Assembly (NCBI GenBank): GCA_022769285.1
Contig: JALEKD010000005.1
Coordinates: 62,001-126,000 of the forward strand
DNA from: Prevotella sp.
GTDB lineage: Bacteria; Bacteroidota; Bacteroidia; Bacteroidales; Bacteroidaceae
Direction: 5' to 3'
Length of the DNA: 64,000 bases
How positions within the stretch are numbered: position 1 is the first letter of the stretch; each line of letters starts with the position of its first letter. The translations under genes and the position numbers were made by a program. The notes under the pieces are model-generated. The model ran no database searches. It was not told where the DNA came from and saw nothing but the letters and a program-made list of their open reading frames with translations. Below, piece by piece: positions 1 through 8,252 of this stretch.

Positions 1-422
1 CCCACGACAGGGCCGGATTCAGTCTGTTGGTGCGCCGGCTCTTCCTCTGGGGCGGTCTATCTGCGGTGTTGTTCACGTTGGTGTATATCCTTGGCGGAGG
101 CGCCTTGCTCAGACTGCTCACCTCCGATGCCCCGGTTGTGGCCGAGGCCCTTCGTTATCTGCCCTGGGCGGCCGTCATCCCCCTGGCAGGCGTGTCGGCC
201 TTTTTGCTTGACGGCCTGTTTATCGGTCTTACCGCCACCCGTGCCATGCTGTGGTCGTCTGTGCTGTCAGCCCTGCTGTTCTATGCCGTCTACCTGGTCT
301 TTACGCCCCTCATGGCCAACCATGCCTTGTGGATGGCCTTGATAGTCTATCTGTCCATGCGCGGCATCATCCAGGCCGTTATGCTTCGCCGCTCCTCGCC
401 CGTCTGGCGTAGGTTTGAGTAG
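1..422 (+). CDS. MATE family efflux transporter, C-terminal part (5' truncated by window)
   Basis: The open frame runs in from the window edge (first full codon at base 3) and ends with TAG at 420-422, so the Met/Leu start offered by the ORF track is only an internal codon. What remains is about 140 residues with four hydrophobic stretches (roughly FLWGGLSAVLFTLVYIL, YLPWAAVIPLAGVSAFLLDG, MLWSSVLSALLFYAVYLV and LWMALIVYLSMRG). Segments such as AFLLDGLFIGLTATRAM resemble the last helices of MATE multidrug/toxin extrusion proteins, which exchange drugs or metabolites for Na+ or H+ across the inner membrane. A MATE is usually about 450 residues, so two thirds lies outside the window. The family is inferred from the tail only; another MOP-superfamily member cannot be excluded. 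Confidence 0.75.
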   Translation, partial: HDRAGFSLLVRRLFLWGGLSAVLFTLVYILGGGALLRLLTSDAPVVAEALRYLPWAAVIPLAGVSAFLLDGLFIGLTATRAMLWSSVLSALLFYAVYLVFTPLMANHALWMALIVYLSMRGIIQAVMLRRSSPVWRRFE

Positions 423-513
423 GCTCCCCAGGCAGCATCTGGTAGCATGGTATCCCATAGATGGGCAATAGCCTCCCGTAAATAAGCAATGACAATCTGA
501 ATGTTTGATTCCT

Positions 514-586
514 GGCTCCATTCTAAGTCTGCGGACGTGCGTCCGAAACCTTAGAATATACATCCGAAACTTTAGAACGCACATTC
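514..586. repeat. Intergenic 21-bp-periodic element, copy 1
   Basis: The gene-free stretch 423-712 holds this element and the terminator at 681-711. Three 13-bp units end at 544 (CGGACGTGCGTCC), 565 (AGAATATACATCC) and 586 (AGAACGCACATTC), exactly 21 bp apart. Bases 521-556 can also fold as an imperfect hairpin (TTCTAAG.../...CTTAGAA). GGCTCC at 514-519 matches the left terminus of copies 3 and 4, but the right terminal arm is missing, so this copy appears degenerate. Confidence 0.7.
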
Positions 587-680
587 TCTGTCTCAGCATC
601 CACGGGGCGAAGGTCGGCCGCGTTCGGCAGACCGATTTCCGGAAAAACAAGGCATACGAAAGAAACGATAAGGCACAAAA

Positions 681-711
681 AAAGCAAGGCATGGATGTCA
701 AGCCTTGCTTT
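681..711 (-). terminator. Rho-independent terminator of the tetR-fabG-rluA operon
   Basis: AAAGCAAGGC (681-690) pairs perfectly with GCCTTGCTTT (702-711). Read on the minus strand the stem is followed by a T-rich run, and it begins directly after the stop codon of the pseudouridine synthase gene. Confidence 0.85.
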
Positions 712-712
712 A

Positions 713-1384
713 TTATTCGGGTGCGAGCGCTCGCCAGAGCGCATCGGATGGGGTAGGGGCCTTGATGGCTATTCGCTCTTTGGTCACAGGGTGTACAAAG
801 TCTATCTGCTTGGCCATAAGAGATATTCCGCCATCAGGGTTAGAGCGTGGCGCGCCATACTTCAGGTCTCCCCGGATGGGACAGCCCATGTGCGCCAACT
901 GGCAGCGTATCTGGTGGTGTCTGCCCGTCATCAGGTGTATCTCCAAGAGTGTGTACCGGTCGGTCTTGCCAATGATGCGGTAGCTCAGAAGGGCTCGCTT
1001 GGCCCCCGGCACATCATGGTCGTGTGCATAGCTCTTGTTCTGTTTCTCGTTGCGCACTATCCAGTTCTCCAAGGTACCCTCGGGCTGCACCGGTGTATTC
1101 TTGACGATGGCCCAGTAGGTCTTGTGTATGTCGCCGGTACGAAACAGGTCGTTCAGGCGGGTCAGGGCTTTCGACGTGCGGGCAAAGAGCACCAGGCCAC
1201 TTACCGGGCGATCCAGGCGGTGTACCACGCCGAGGAAAACGTTCCCCGGCTTGTGATACTTCACCTTGATATAGTCCTTCACCGTCTCTGCGAGCGGTTT
1301 GTCGCCGGTCTTGTCGCCCTGTACGATTTCTCCGCTACGCTTATTGACGATGATGATGTGGTTATCTTCGTAAACTACTTCCAT
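713..1384 (-). CDS. RluA-family pseudouridine synthase
   Basis: A 223-residue protein predicted to isomerise uridine to pseudouridine in rRNA or tRNA. The RluA-family signature HRLDRPVSGLVLF (about residues 54-66) contains the catalytic Asp, and the downstream LLEIHLMTGRHHQIR block is typical of the fold. There is no N-terminal S4 RNA-binding domain and the length is near that of the short RluA/RluC-type enzymes (about 220-240), so the exact RNA site cannot be assigned. Its ATG overlaps the fabG stop by one base (TAATG), implying translational coupling. It is the last gene of a tetR-fabG-rluA operon and is followed at once by a terminator. Confidence 0.9.
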   Translation of the reverse strand: MEVVYEDNHIIIVNKRSGEIVQGDKTGDKPLAETVKDYIKVKYHKPGNVFLGVVHRLDRPVSGLVLFARTSKALTRLNDLFRTGDIHKTYWAIVKNTPVQPEGTLENWIVRNEKQNKSYAHDHDVPGAKRALLSYRIIGKTDRYTLLEIHLMTGRHHQIRCQLAHMGCPIRGDLKYGAPRSNPDGGISLMAKQIDFVHPVTKERIAIKAPTPSDALWRALAPE

Positions 1385-2136
1385 TACATGTTCATTCCGC
1401 CGTCTACCTGGATTACCTGGCCGCTTACATACGATGACAGGTCAGATGCCAGATACAGTGCCGTATTGGCAATGTCGTCGGTAGTACCGCCACGACGCAG
1501 AGGAATCTTGTTAGTCCACTCCTTGCGGATGTCATCGGGCAGAGCCTGAGTCATGGCAGTATCTATGAAGCCCGGGGCGATGGCATTGGCGCGTATGCCC
1601 TTAGGGCCCATCTCCTGGGCGATACTCTTGGCCAGGGCTATCAGTCCTGCCTTAGAGGCAGCGTAATTGGCCTGACCGGCATTGCCGTGTACGCCTACTA
1701 CAGAGGCCATGTTGATGATAGAGCCCTTGCGCTGGCGCATCATCACGGGTACACAGGCGTGGATAAAGTTGAAGGCGCTCTTCAGGTTGACGGCTATCAC
1801 AGCGTCCCACTGCTGCTCGGTCATGCGGAGCATCAGTCCGTCCTTTGTAATGCCGGCATTGTTGACCAGAATGTCTACCGACCCAAATTCTTCCTTAACC
1901 TTGCCCACTACATCGGCTGTCTGTGCAAAGTCGGCAGCGTTGCTGGCATATCCTTTAGCCTTTACGCCCAGGGCAGCGATTTCGCGCTCTGTGGCCAGGC
2001 CGCCATGCTCTTCATCAATAAAGAGGTCTGTAAAAGCAATGTTTGCCCCCTCGGCGGCAAACTTCAGCGCGATAGCTTTTCCGATACCGCGTGCAGCACC
2101 AGTGATAAGTGCTGTTCTACCAGTTAATAATCCCAT
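1384..2136 (-). CDS. fabG: 3-oxoacyl-[acyl-carrier-protein] reductase
   Basis: A 250-residue short-chain dehydrogenase that would reduce 3-oxoacyl-ACP with NADPH in fatty-acid elongation in the cytoplasm. Visible motifs are the nucleotide-binding ALITGAARGIGKAIA, the structural LVNNAG, and the catalytic Ser-Tyr-Lys set around SVVGVHGNAGQANYAASKAG. The C-terminus VSGQVIQVDGGMNM is characteristic of FabG. The start MGLLTGR is used because the upstream 29 residues of the longer ORF are not SDR-like. It sits 58 bp downstream of a TetR regulator and overlaps the pseudouridine synthase gene by one base. A SDR of other substrate is possible but the VDGGMNM tail and length fit FabG well. Confidence 0.93.
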   Translation of the reverse strand: MGLLTGRTALITGAARGIGKAIALKFAAEGANIAFTDLFIDEEHGGLATEREIAALGVKAKGYASNAADFAQTADVVGKVKEEFGSVDILVNNAGITKDGLMLRMTEQQWDAVIAVNLKSAFNFIHACVPVMMRQRKGSIINMASVVGVHGNAGQANYAASKAGLIALAKSIAQEMGPKGIRANAIAPGFIDTAMTQALPDDIRKEWTNKIPLRRGGTTDDIANTALYLASDLSSYVSGQVIQVDGGMNM

Positions 2137-2194
2137 TTTCTTAAATATTAATTGTTTATGTATAGTATGGTCTTCTCTCAGTAGTGGGCATGAC

Positions 2195-2785
2195 CTATAT
2201 GCGGTTCTTGCCCAGGGCGCCATATACCACCTTGGCCACCAGCGGCTTGCTCGACTCTATATTGAGCCCATGGCCCAGTCGCCCGTAGATAAAGGGTACT
2301 TCCAGACCCTTGATACAGTAGTGGGTGATGTCGGCCACCAGTTCTACGTTGTCAATGTCGAACTCGCCATCGGCCTTGCCGTCCGAATATACCTTGCGGA
2401 ACAGCTCTATCTCGTACTCGTCGAAGTTCTTACGAACTTTCTCGACCATCCAGATGTTACGGAAAAACTCGGCACGCAAATTGCCATTGCGCACTACCGT
2501 TTCGCGGATCATGCTCAGGTGTGTATATATAAGCTCGATGATTTTCTCCTGCGGTGGAATTTTCATAGCAGCCACTTCGTCCAGTTTATCTGACAGCCGT
2601 TCAAGCTCAGACTCAATGACGGCTGAGTAAACGTCCTCCTTGCGGTTGAAGTAGGTGTAGAGTGTGCGGCGGCCCTTACCCGAGGCCACTGCAATATCAT
2701 TCATTGTAGTGTTGGCAATGCCCTTCTTGGCAAAAAGTTGCCTTGCTACATCTACCAACATCTGTCTGGTTTTGGATATAGACAT
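2195..2785 (-). CDS. TetR/AcrR family transcriptional regulator
   Basis: A 196-residue regulator. The N-terminal TetR helix-turn-helix is clear (ARQLFAKKGIANTTMNDIA followed by GKGRRTLYTYFNRKEDVY, about residues 11-50). The rest is a helical ligand-binding and dimerisation domain of the usual length with no identifiable ligand. The start MSISKTRQ is chosen over an upstream in-frame Met because the promoter and operator at 2818-2865 would otherwise lie inside the gene. Since it precedes fabG by 58 bp on the same strand, a role in sensing acyl chains or membrane stress and controlling the operon is plausible but inferred from position only. Confidence 0.9.
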   Translation of the reverse strand: MSISKTRQMLVDVARQLFAKKGIANTTMNDIAVASGKGRRTLYTYFNRKEDVYSAVIESELERLSDKLDEVAAMKIPPQEKIIELIYTHLSMIRETVVRNGNLRAEFFRNIWMVEKVRKNFDEYEIELFRKVYSDGKADGEFDIDNVELVADITHYCIKGLEVPFIYGRLGHGLNIESSKPLVAKVVYGALGKNRI

Positions 2786-2817
2786 AATAGCTCTAATTCT
2801 TGTATGCTCTTTGCACA

Positions 2818-2833
2818 CGCATGTAATCATGCG
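2818..2833. promoter_or_regulatory. Probable TetR autoregulatory operator
   Basis: CGCATG-TAAT-CATGCG is a perfect 16-bp inverted repeat. It abuts the downstream side of the tetR minus-strand -7 element, so it would cover the transcription start. Position and symmetry suggest the binding site of the TetR protein itself. Confidence 0.6.
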
Positions 2834-2865
2834 CAAAGGTAAGGCTAATCAATTTAACGGCCAAA
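2834..2865 (-). promoter_or_regulatory. Bacteroidota promoter for tetR-fabG-rluA
   Basis: On the minus strand TTTG (2865-2862), a 20-bp spacer and TACCTTTG (2841-2834) match the Bacteroidota -33/-7 consensus TTTG-N19/20-TAnnTTTG. The start codon of tetR is about 50 bp further on. Confidence 0.8.
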
Positions 2866-3076
2866 GAAAATGCTGGAAAAATGATGGCCTCTCCTGTAAT
2901 TAGGATGCTGGCAGCCCGCTGTTAGGGAGGCATCGCCATGGCGACCCCGATGCCACCTTACACCTTAATTAATACATACGCGCGTGCACGAGATGGATCG
3001 GGCGCTGTGCGGGGGGGGGAGGCCATAGGGCGCCGTGTCCCCTGGTGTCAGCAAAGGATGTAAAACTGACCGAAAT

Positions 3077-3092
3077 GTGCATATATATGCAC
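3077..3092. promoter_or_regulatory. 16-bp perfect palindrome upstream of the TCA operon
   Basis: GTGCATATATATGCAC is fully self-complementary and lies about 80 bp upstream of the putative aconitase -7 element. Its size and symmetry fit a dimeric regulator site; no regulator can be named from the sequence. Confidence 0.45.
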
Positions 3093-3172
3093 GAAACTTT
3101 AATTATGGGCAGAGAAGTGGGGATGATTAGTAACATTTTGTTTGTAAATGGCGTTATATTGCATTTTTTTGC

Positions 3173-3180
3173 TAACTTTG
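3173..3180 (+). promoter_or_regulatory. Putative -7 element for acn-icd-gltA
   Basis: TAACTTTG matches TAnnTTTG, but no TTTG is found at the standard 19-20 bp spacing upstream, so the promoter may be weak or activator-dependent. Confidence 0.4.
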
Positions 3181-3315
3181 TAATATTCTTTTTAGAAATA
3201 ACGGAACACCTCGTTCTATGGGTGTCAGCAACAGTCAGGGGCAGGGTCGTCGCAAGCGACTTGGAGGCCATGGTTGCTGCTGTATAAGTTATGGACAAAC
3301 TAATATTTAAGCATC

Positions 3316-5583
3316 ATGATACAAGACTTGCAGATGATAGAAACGTTTTATGGCCAGTTTGCATCTACGGTAGCCACCGTACGTACCCAGCTGGCCACTC
3401 CCCTTACTTACGCTGAGAAGATACTCTACGCCCACCTGTACGACAGGGCAGCGCTGACCCGCTATACGCGTGGGGAAGACTACGCAGACTATCGGCCCGA
3501 CCGCGTGGCCATGCAGGATGCCACGGCGCAGATGGCGCTGTTGCAGTTTATGAATGCCGGAAAAGACCATGTGGCTGTGCCTGCCACCGTACACTGTGAC
3601 CATCTTATCAGGGCCGACCGCGGAGCCGCTCCCGACCTGGCCCAAGCCTGTCAGGAGAACAGCGAGGTGTACGCTTTTTTAGAGTCGGCCTCGCGCCGCT
3701 ACGGCATAGGCTTCTGGCGCCCCGGGGCAGGTATCATCCACCAGGTAGTGTTAGAGAACTACGCTTTTCCGGGGGGCATGATGGTGGGCACGGATAGCCA
3801 CACACCTAATGCAGGCGGCTTGGGCATGATGGCCATCGGTGTGGGCGGTGCTGATGCCGTCGATGTGCTTACCGGGCAGCCCTGGGAGCTCAAGGTGCCC
3901 CGTCTGATAGGCGTACACCTTACGGGTAAGCTCAGCGGATGGGCTGCGCCTAAAGACGTGATACTGTGCCTGCTCGGCATGCTTACCACCAAGGGCGGAA
4001 CCAATGCCATCTTAGAGTACTTTGGCCCCGGCGTGGGCACCCTGTCGGCCACCGGCCGCGCCACCATCTGCAATATGGGTGCTGAGTTGGGCGCCACCTG
4101 CAGCCTGTTCCCTGCCGACGAGCAGACAGAGGAATATCTGCGCCAGACAGGGCGTGGGGAGATAGCCGCCATGGTGGCCCAGAACCGCACCGCCCTCTGT
4201 GCCGATGCCGAGGTATACGCCGCACCCACCCAGTACTTTGACCAAGTCATAGAGTTGAACCTCTCGGAGATAGAGCCCTCACTCAACGGCCCGTTTACCC
4301 CCGACCTGGCCACCCCGCTTAGTCAGATGACCGCCGAAAAGGCTCAGGCCAATGGCTGGCCCGTCCGGGTAGAGGTGGCGCTGGTAGGCTCGTGTACCAA
4401 CTCGAGCTATGAAGACCTGAGCAGGGCCGCCTCAATAGCCCGGCAGGCCGCCCAGCTGGACCTGGAACCCCAGGCGCAGCTCATCGTATGTCCGGGTAGC
4501 GAGCAGATATGCCAGACGGCTGAGCGAGACGGGTTGCTCGATGACCTGCGCCGCATTGGCGCCGTCATTATGACCAATGCCTGCGGGCCCTGCATCGGGC
4601 AATGGCACAGGCATACCGATGATAATGAGCGAACCAATGCCATCGTGACCTCGTTTAACCGCAACTTCAGGCGGAGAGCCGATGGTAACCCCAATACCCA
4701 CGCCTTTATAGGGTCGCCCGATATAACCATGGCCATGGCCATCAGCGGCCGGCTCGACTTTAACCCGGCCACCGACACGCTGGTCAACCGTAAGGGCGAG
4801 ACCGTCAGGCTGGCCGAGCCCACGGGCGATGTGTTCCCCAGGGACGGCTTTGCCCCGGCCCCAGGTGGCCTAATACCCCCATCGGCCAGCGCAGCCGATG
4901 TTCAGGTGGTCATCCCCGACGGGTCTGAACGCTTGCAGCGCCTGGAGCCTTTCGAGCCATGTACCGAGACCCTGCTTACTGACATGCCGCTGCTCATCAA
5001 GGTGAGCGGTAAGTGTACCACGGACCACATAAGTCAGGCTGGTCGCTGGCTGCGCTTCCGCGGACATCTGGCTAACATCTCTGGCAATATGCTCATAGGC
5101 GCAGTCAACGCCTTTAACGGTCAGGCCAACGCCGTGATGGATCAGCTTACCGGCGCCTACGTGCCTGTACCCCAGGCAGCCAGCGACTACAAGCAGCATG
5201 GCCTCTACTCGGTGGTAGTGGCCGAGGACAACTATGGCGAGGGCTCCAGCCGAGAGCACGCTGCCATGGAGCCACGCTTCCTGCATGTACGTATGATACT
5301 GGCCAAGAGCTTTGCCCGTATCCACGAGACCAACCTGAAGAAGCAGGGCATGCTGGCGCTTACCTTTGCTGACAAGGCCGATTATAATAAGGTACGTGAG
5401 CGCGACAGGGTGAGCATATCGCTCGCCGATTTTGTTCCTGGCCGTCTGCTTACCGTCACTCTGATCCACGATGATGGCACTACCGACACCCTGCAGGCTC
5501 TCCATACGTACAACGAGGTACAGATTAAGTGGTTCTGGGCCGGTTCGGCGCTCAACTACTTAGGCAATAAGCACAATCACTGA
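3316..5583 (+). CDS. acnA: Aconitate hydratase, mitochondrial type
   Basis: A 755-residue [4Fe-4S] enzyme converting citrate to isocitrate via cis-aconitate. Cluster-ligand segments are visible as [10 protein letters not shown] (Cys about residue 359) and [10 protein letters not shown] (about 422-431). The swivel domain carries [11 protein letters not shown] and the substrate-binding [14 protein letters not shown]. Length and motifs match the mitochondrial-like aconitase family described in Bacteroides rather than the longer AcnA/IRP (about 890) or AcnB forms. It is the first gene of a three-gene operon; icd starts 16 bp after its stop. The ATG at 3316 gives [15 protein letters not shown], in keeping with related N-termini. 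Confidence 0.95.
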   Translation: MIQDLQMIETFYGQFASTVATVRTQLATPLTYAEKILYAHLYDRAALTRYTRGEDYADYRPDRVAMQDATAQMALLQFMNAGKDHVAVPATVHCDHLIRADRGAAPDLAQACQENSEVYAFLESASRRYGIGFWRPGAGIIHQVVLENYAFPGGMMVGTDSHTPNAGGLGMMAIGVGGADAVDVLTGQPWELKVPRLIGVHLTGKLSGWAAPKDVILCLLGMLTTKGGTNAILEYFGPGVGTLSATGRATICNMGAELGATCSLFPADEQTEEYLRQTGRGEIAAMVAQNRTALCADAEVYAAPTQYFDQVIELNLSEIEPSLNGPFTPDLATPLSQMTAEKAQANGWPVRVEVALVGSCTNSSYEDLSRAASIARQAAQLDLEPQAQLIVCPGSEQICQTAERDGLLDDLRRIGAVIMTNACGPCIGQWHRHTDDNERTNAIVTSFNRNFRRRADGNPNTHAFIGSPDITMAMAISGRLDFNPATDTLVNRKGETVRLAEPTGDVFPRDGFAPAPGGLIPPSASAADVQVVIPDGSERLQRLEPFEPCTETLLTDMPLLIKVSGKCTTDHISQAGRWLRFRGHLANISGNMLIGAVNAFNGQANAVMDQLTGAYVPVPQAASDYKQHGLYSVVVAEDNYGEGSSREHAAMEPRFLHVRMILAKSFARIHETNLKKQGMLALTFADKADYNKVRERDRVSISLADFVPGRLLTVTLIHDDGTTDTLQALHTYNEVQIKWFWAGSALNYLGNKHNH

Positions 5584-5599
5584 TAAAAAACTACCCATT

Positions 5600-6787
5600 A
5601 TGGCTAAGATAACTAAGCAAGACGGTGTGCTGACCGTACCCGACATGGTTACCATACCTTATATAGAGGGCGATGGCGTGGGAGCCGAGATTACCCCCGT
5701 CATGCGCCGTGTAATAGACCAGGCTGTGGCTCGCGCCTATCAGGGCACGCGCCACATAGAGTGGCTGGAGGTACTGGCCGGTGGAAAAGCCCACGACCAG
5801 ACTGGCGAGTGGTTGCCCAAGACCACGCTCGATGCCTTTAACACCTACTTAGTGGGCATCAAGGGTCCCCTGATGACTCCCGTGGGTGGCGGCATGCGCA
5901 GTCTGAATGTGGTCCTGCGCCAACAGCTCGACCTCTATGTGTGCCAGCGCCCGGTACGGTGGTTCCGCGGGGTAGACTCGCCGGTAAAGCATCCGGAGAA
6001 GGTCGACATGTGTGTGTTCCGCGAGAACACCGAGGACATCTATGCCGGCATAGAGTGGGAGGCTGGTACCGCCGGTGCCCGCCGGGTGTACCGTTTCCTG
6101 CACGATGAGATGGGCGTAGACCGTGTGAGGTTCCCAGAGACCTCTGCCTTTGGCATCAAGCCCGTCTCGCGCGAAGGGTCAGAGCGCCTTATCCGTAGTG
6201 CCATCGACTACGCATTGGCCCATGGGCTCAAACACGTCACCCTGGTACACAAGGGTAACATTATGAAGTTTACTGAGGGTGGTTTCCGCAAGTGGGGCTA
6301 TGAGTTGGCCCAGCGCGAGTATGCCGATGCCCTGGCTAACGGTAGCCTGGTGATAGACGACTGCATCTGTGATGCTTTCTTGCAGAACGCGCTGCTCAAA
6401 CCACAGAACTACAGCGTGATAGCCACCATGAACCTGAACGGCGACTATATCTCGGATATGCTGGCAGCCCAGGTGGGCGGCATAGGTATATCGCCGGGAG
6501 CCAACATCAACTACCAGACCGGTCACGCCATATTTGAGGCTACCCACGGCATAGCTCCTGATATAGCCGGAACCAACGTGGTAAATCCCTGCTCCATCAT
6601 CCTGTCGGCCGTAATGATGCTCGACTATATGGGGTGGAGCGAGGCCGGTTCCCTGGTAACCCAGGCCATGGAGACGCTCTTCGGCCGCGGTGAGGCCACG
6701 GCCGACCTGGCCCGGTTTATGGCCCAGGGACAGGCATTGGGTACCGTCGAGTTTGGCCAGCATCTGATGGACGAGATAGGTAACTGA
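5600..6787 (+). CDS. icd: NADP-dependent isocitrate dehydrogenase
   Basis: A 395-residue enzyme oxidatively decarboxylating isocitrate to 2-oxoglutarate. The N-terminal IPYIEGDGVGAEITP, the substrate segment SLNVVLRQQLDLYVC (containing the Ser that is phosphorylated in E. coli Icd), RENTEDIYAGIEW and the cofactor-side ATHGIAPDIAGTNVVNPC are all characteristic of the E. coli-like homodimeric NADP enzymes. It is about 20 residues shorter than E. coli Icd, with no obviously missing motif. It lies between acn (16-bp gap) and gltA (29-bp gap), so the operon supplies 2-oxoglutarate for glutamate synthesis. Confidence 0.95.
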   Translation: MAKITKQDGVLTVPDMVTIPYIEGDGVGAEITPVMRRVIDQAVARAYQGTRHIEWLEVLAGGKAHDQTGEWLPKTTLDAFNTYLVGIKGPLMTPVGGGMRSLNVVLRQQLDLYVCQRPVRWFRGVDSPVKHPEKVDMCVFRENTEDIYAGIEWEAGTAGARRVYRFLHDEMGVDRVRFPETSAFGIKPVSREGSERLIRSAIDYALAHGLKHVTLVHKGNIMKFTEGGFRKWGYELAQREYADALANGSLVIDDCICDAFLQNALLKPQNYSVIATMNLNGDYISDMLAAQVGGIGISPGANINYQTGHAIFEATHGIAPDIAGTNVVNPCSIILSAVMMLDYMGWSEAGSLVTQAMETLFGRGEATADLARFMAQGQALGTVEFGQHLMDEIGN

Positions 6788-6816
6788 GTAACAACCGTAC
6801 AGCAAACCGTAACAAG

Positions 6817-8163
6817 ATGAAAAAGGAATATCTGATATACAAACTGAGTGACGAGGTAAAAAATGCCTGTAAGATACCCCTCGAATCGTTTCAGACCTAC
6901 GGCGTGAAGCGTGGTCTGCGTAACGAGAATGGGTCTGGAGTACTGGTGGGACTGACCAATATAGGTAACGTGGTGGGTTATGAGCGTGGTGCCGATGGCG
7001 TGCTTACGCCTACTGACGGCAAGCTCTTCTACCGGGGCTACGAACTGAATGACTTGGTGGAGCCCCTGTTGCAGGAACGCCGGTTCGGGTTTGAGGAAAC
7101 GGCCTATCTGCTGCTCTCGGGCAAGTTGCCCGACAAGGAGGAACTGTCGGCCTTTCAGAGTCTGCTCAACGAGAACATGCCGTTGGACCACCGTACCATC
7201 GTACACATCATAGATCTGGAGGGAACTGATATTATGAACATCCTGGCACGGTGCGTGCTGGAGATGTACACCTTTGACAGCAATCCAGATGACATCTCGC
7301 GCGACAACCTGATGCGCCAGTCGATAGAGCTGATAGCTAAGTTTCCCACTATCATAGCCTATGCCTATAATATCTACCGTCACTCGGTACAGGGGCGTAG
7401 CCTGCACATCCGCCATCCTAATGAGAACCTCTCTATCGCTGAGAATTTCCTCTATATGCTCAAGCACGACAACTATACTGAGCTCGACGCACGCATGCTC
7501 GACCTGTTGCTCATCATCCAGGCAGAGCATGGCGGAGGTAACAACTCGACCTTTACCGTGCGCGTAACCAGTTCGACCCGTACCGACACCTACTCGTCAA
7601 TAGCCGCGGGTATCGGCTCGCTCAAGGGGCCTCTGCATGGCGGTGCCAACATCAAGGTTATTAACATGTTCCACCATCTGAAGCAGCAGATTAAGGACTG
7701 GGGCGATACCGATGAAATAGACACTTATCTTACCCGCATGCTCAATAAGGAGGCTTATGACCAGACCGGACTTATCTATGGCCTGGGCCATGCCGTCTAT
7801 ACCCTGAGCGATCCCCGTGCTGTACAGTTGAAGAAGTTGGCAGGCGAACTGGCCAAGGAGAAGGGGCGTGAGGAGGAGTATCAGTTCCTGCGGCGCATAG
7901 AGCAGGAAGGGATAAAACTCATATCGGCACGGCGCAAGTCTAAGAAACCGGTGTGTGCCAACCTGGACTTTTACAGTGGCTTTATCTATGAGATGGTAGG
8001 GCTGCCCCAGGAAATCTTTACCCCCATATTCGCCATGGCGCGTATCGTGGGATGGACGGCTCACCGTATCGAAGAGTTGCACTACGAAGGCCGCCGCATT
8101 ATCCGTCCGGCCTACATGAACCTGTTAGAGAGCAAGGAGTATGTGCCCATCAGCGAGCGCTGA
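6817..8163 (+). CDS. gltA: Citrate synthase
   Basis: A 448-residue enzyme condensing oxaloacetate with acetyl-CoA. Catalytic regions are recognisable: a His-containing GPLHGGANIKVI stretch, GLGHAVYTLSDPRA (second catalytic His) and KPVCANLDFYSGFIYEMVGL (catalytic Asp). An extended N-terminal part (about 80 residues, including GVLTPTDGKLFYRGYELNDL) precedes the core as in Bacteroidota citrate synthases. It is the last gene of acn-icd-gltA and is followed by a strong terminator at 8186. A 2-methylcitrate synthase is less likely because the neighbours are TCA genes and no prp genes are present. Confidence 0.93.
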   Translation: MKKEYLIYKLSDEVKNACKIPLESFQTYGVKRGLRNENGSGVLVGLTNIGNVVGYERGADGVLTPTDGKLFYRGYELNDLVEPLLQERRFGFEETAYLLLSGKLPDKEELSAFQSLLNENMPLDHRTIVHIIDLEGTDIMNILARCVLEMYTFDSNPDDISRDNLMRQSIELIAKFPTIIAYAYNIYRHSVQGRSLHIRHPNENLSIAENFLYMLKHDNYTELDARMLDLLLIIQAEHGGGNNSTFTVRVTSSTRTDTYSSIAAGIGSLKGPLHGGANIKVINMFHHLKQQIKDWGDTDEIDTYLTRMLNKEAYDQTGLIYGLGHAVYTLSDPRAVQLKKLAGELAKEKGREEEYQFLRRIEQEGIKLISARRKSKKPVCANLDFYSGFIYEMVGLPQEIFTPIFAMARIVGWTAHRIEELHYEGRRIIRPAYMNLLESKEYVPISER

Positions 8164-8185
8164 CAACAGGAACCGTCATAAAGGC

Positions 8186-8217
8186 AAAGCCCCCGTACCG
8201 AGTGGTACGGGGGCTTT
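8186..8217. terminator. Bidirectional terminator between gltA and the lactonase gene
   Basis: AAAGCCCCCGTACC (8186-8199) and GGTACGGGGGCTTT (8204-8217) form a perfect 14-bp stem with a four-base loop. It lies between convergent genes and has A/T flanks in both directions. Confidence 0.9.
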
Positions 8218-8252
8218 GTGTTGATAGGAAAGGGCCTGGCAGGGATACCCTG

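Larger units (their letters stand above)
2866..3315. other. Gene-free stretch upstream of aconitase
   Basis: About 450 bases without a convincing gene; the 80-aa plus and 109-aa minus ORFs here have no recognisable features. The stretch contains a hairpin-like repeat (GGCATCG 2929-2935 with CGATGCC 2948-2954), a run of nine G residues near 3012-3020, a perfect palindrome at 3077-3092 and a promoter-like TAACTTTG at 3173-3180. If that promoter is used, the aconitase leader is about 130 nt. Confidence 0.5.

Noticed and set aside
514-586. CRISPR-like array
   Set aside because: Units are only 13-21 bp, occur three at a time without unique spacers, and no cas genes are present.
505-756. 83-aa plus-strand ORF (MIPGSILSLRTCVRNLRIYI...) and the opposite 73-aa and 144-aa ORFs
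   Set aside because: Their apparent peptide repeats arise from the 21-bp-periodic DNA element and the rluA terminator; there is no promoter or family resemblance.
695-1549. 284-aa plus-strand ORF over the pseudouridine synthase gene
   Set aside because: It is a long antisense shadow of the HRLD-motif gene, typical of GC-biased codon positions.
2929-2954. Terminator or riboswitch from GGCATCG...CGATGCC
   Set aside because: The stem is short (7 bp), is followed by no T tract, and lies between divergent transcription units.
3045-3287. 80-aa plus ORF and 109-aa minus ORF (2969-3298) upstream of aconitase
   Set aside because: They span the palindrome and the -7 element, have no recognisable domain and lack their own expression signals.
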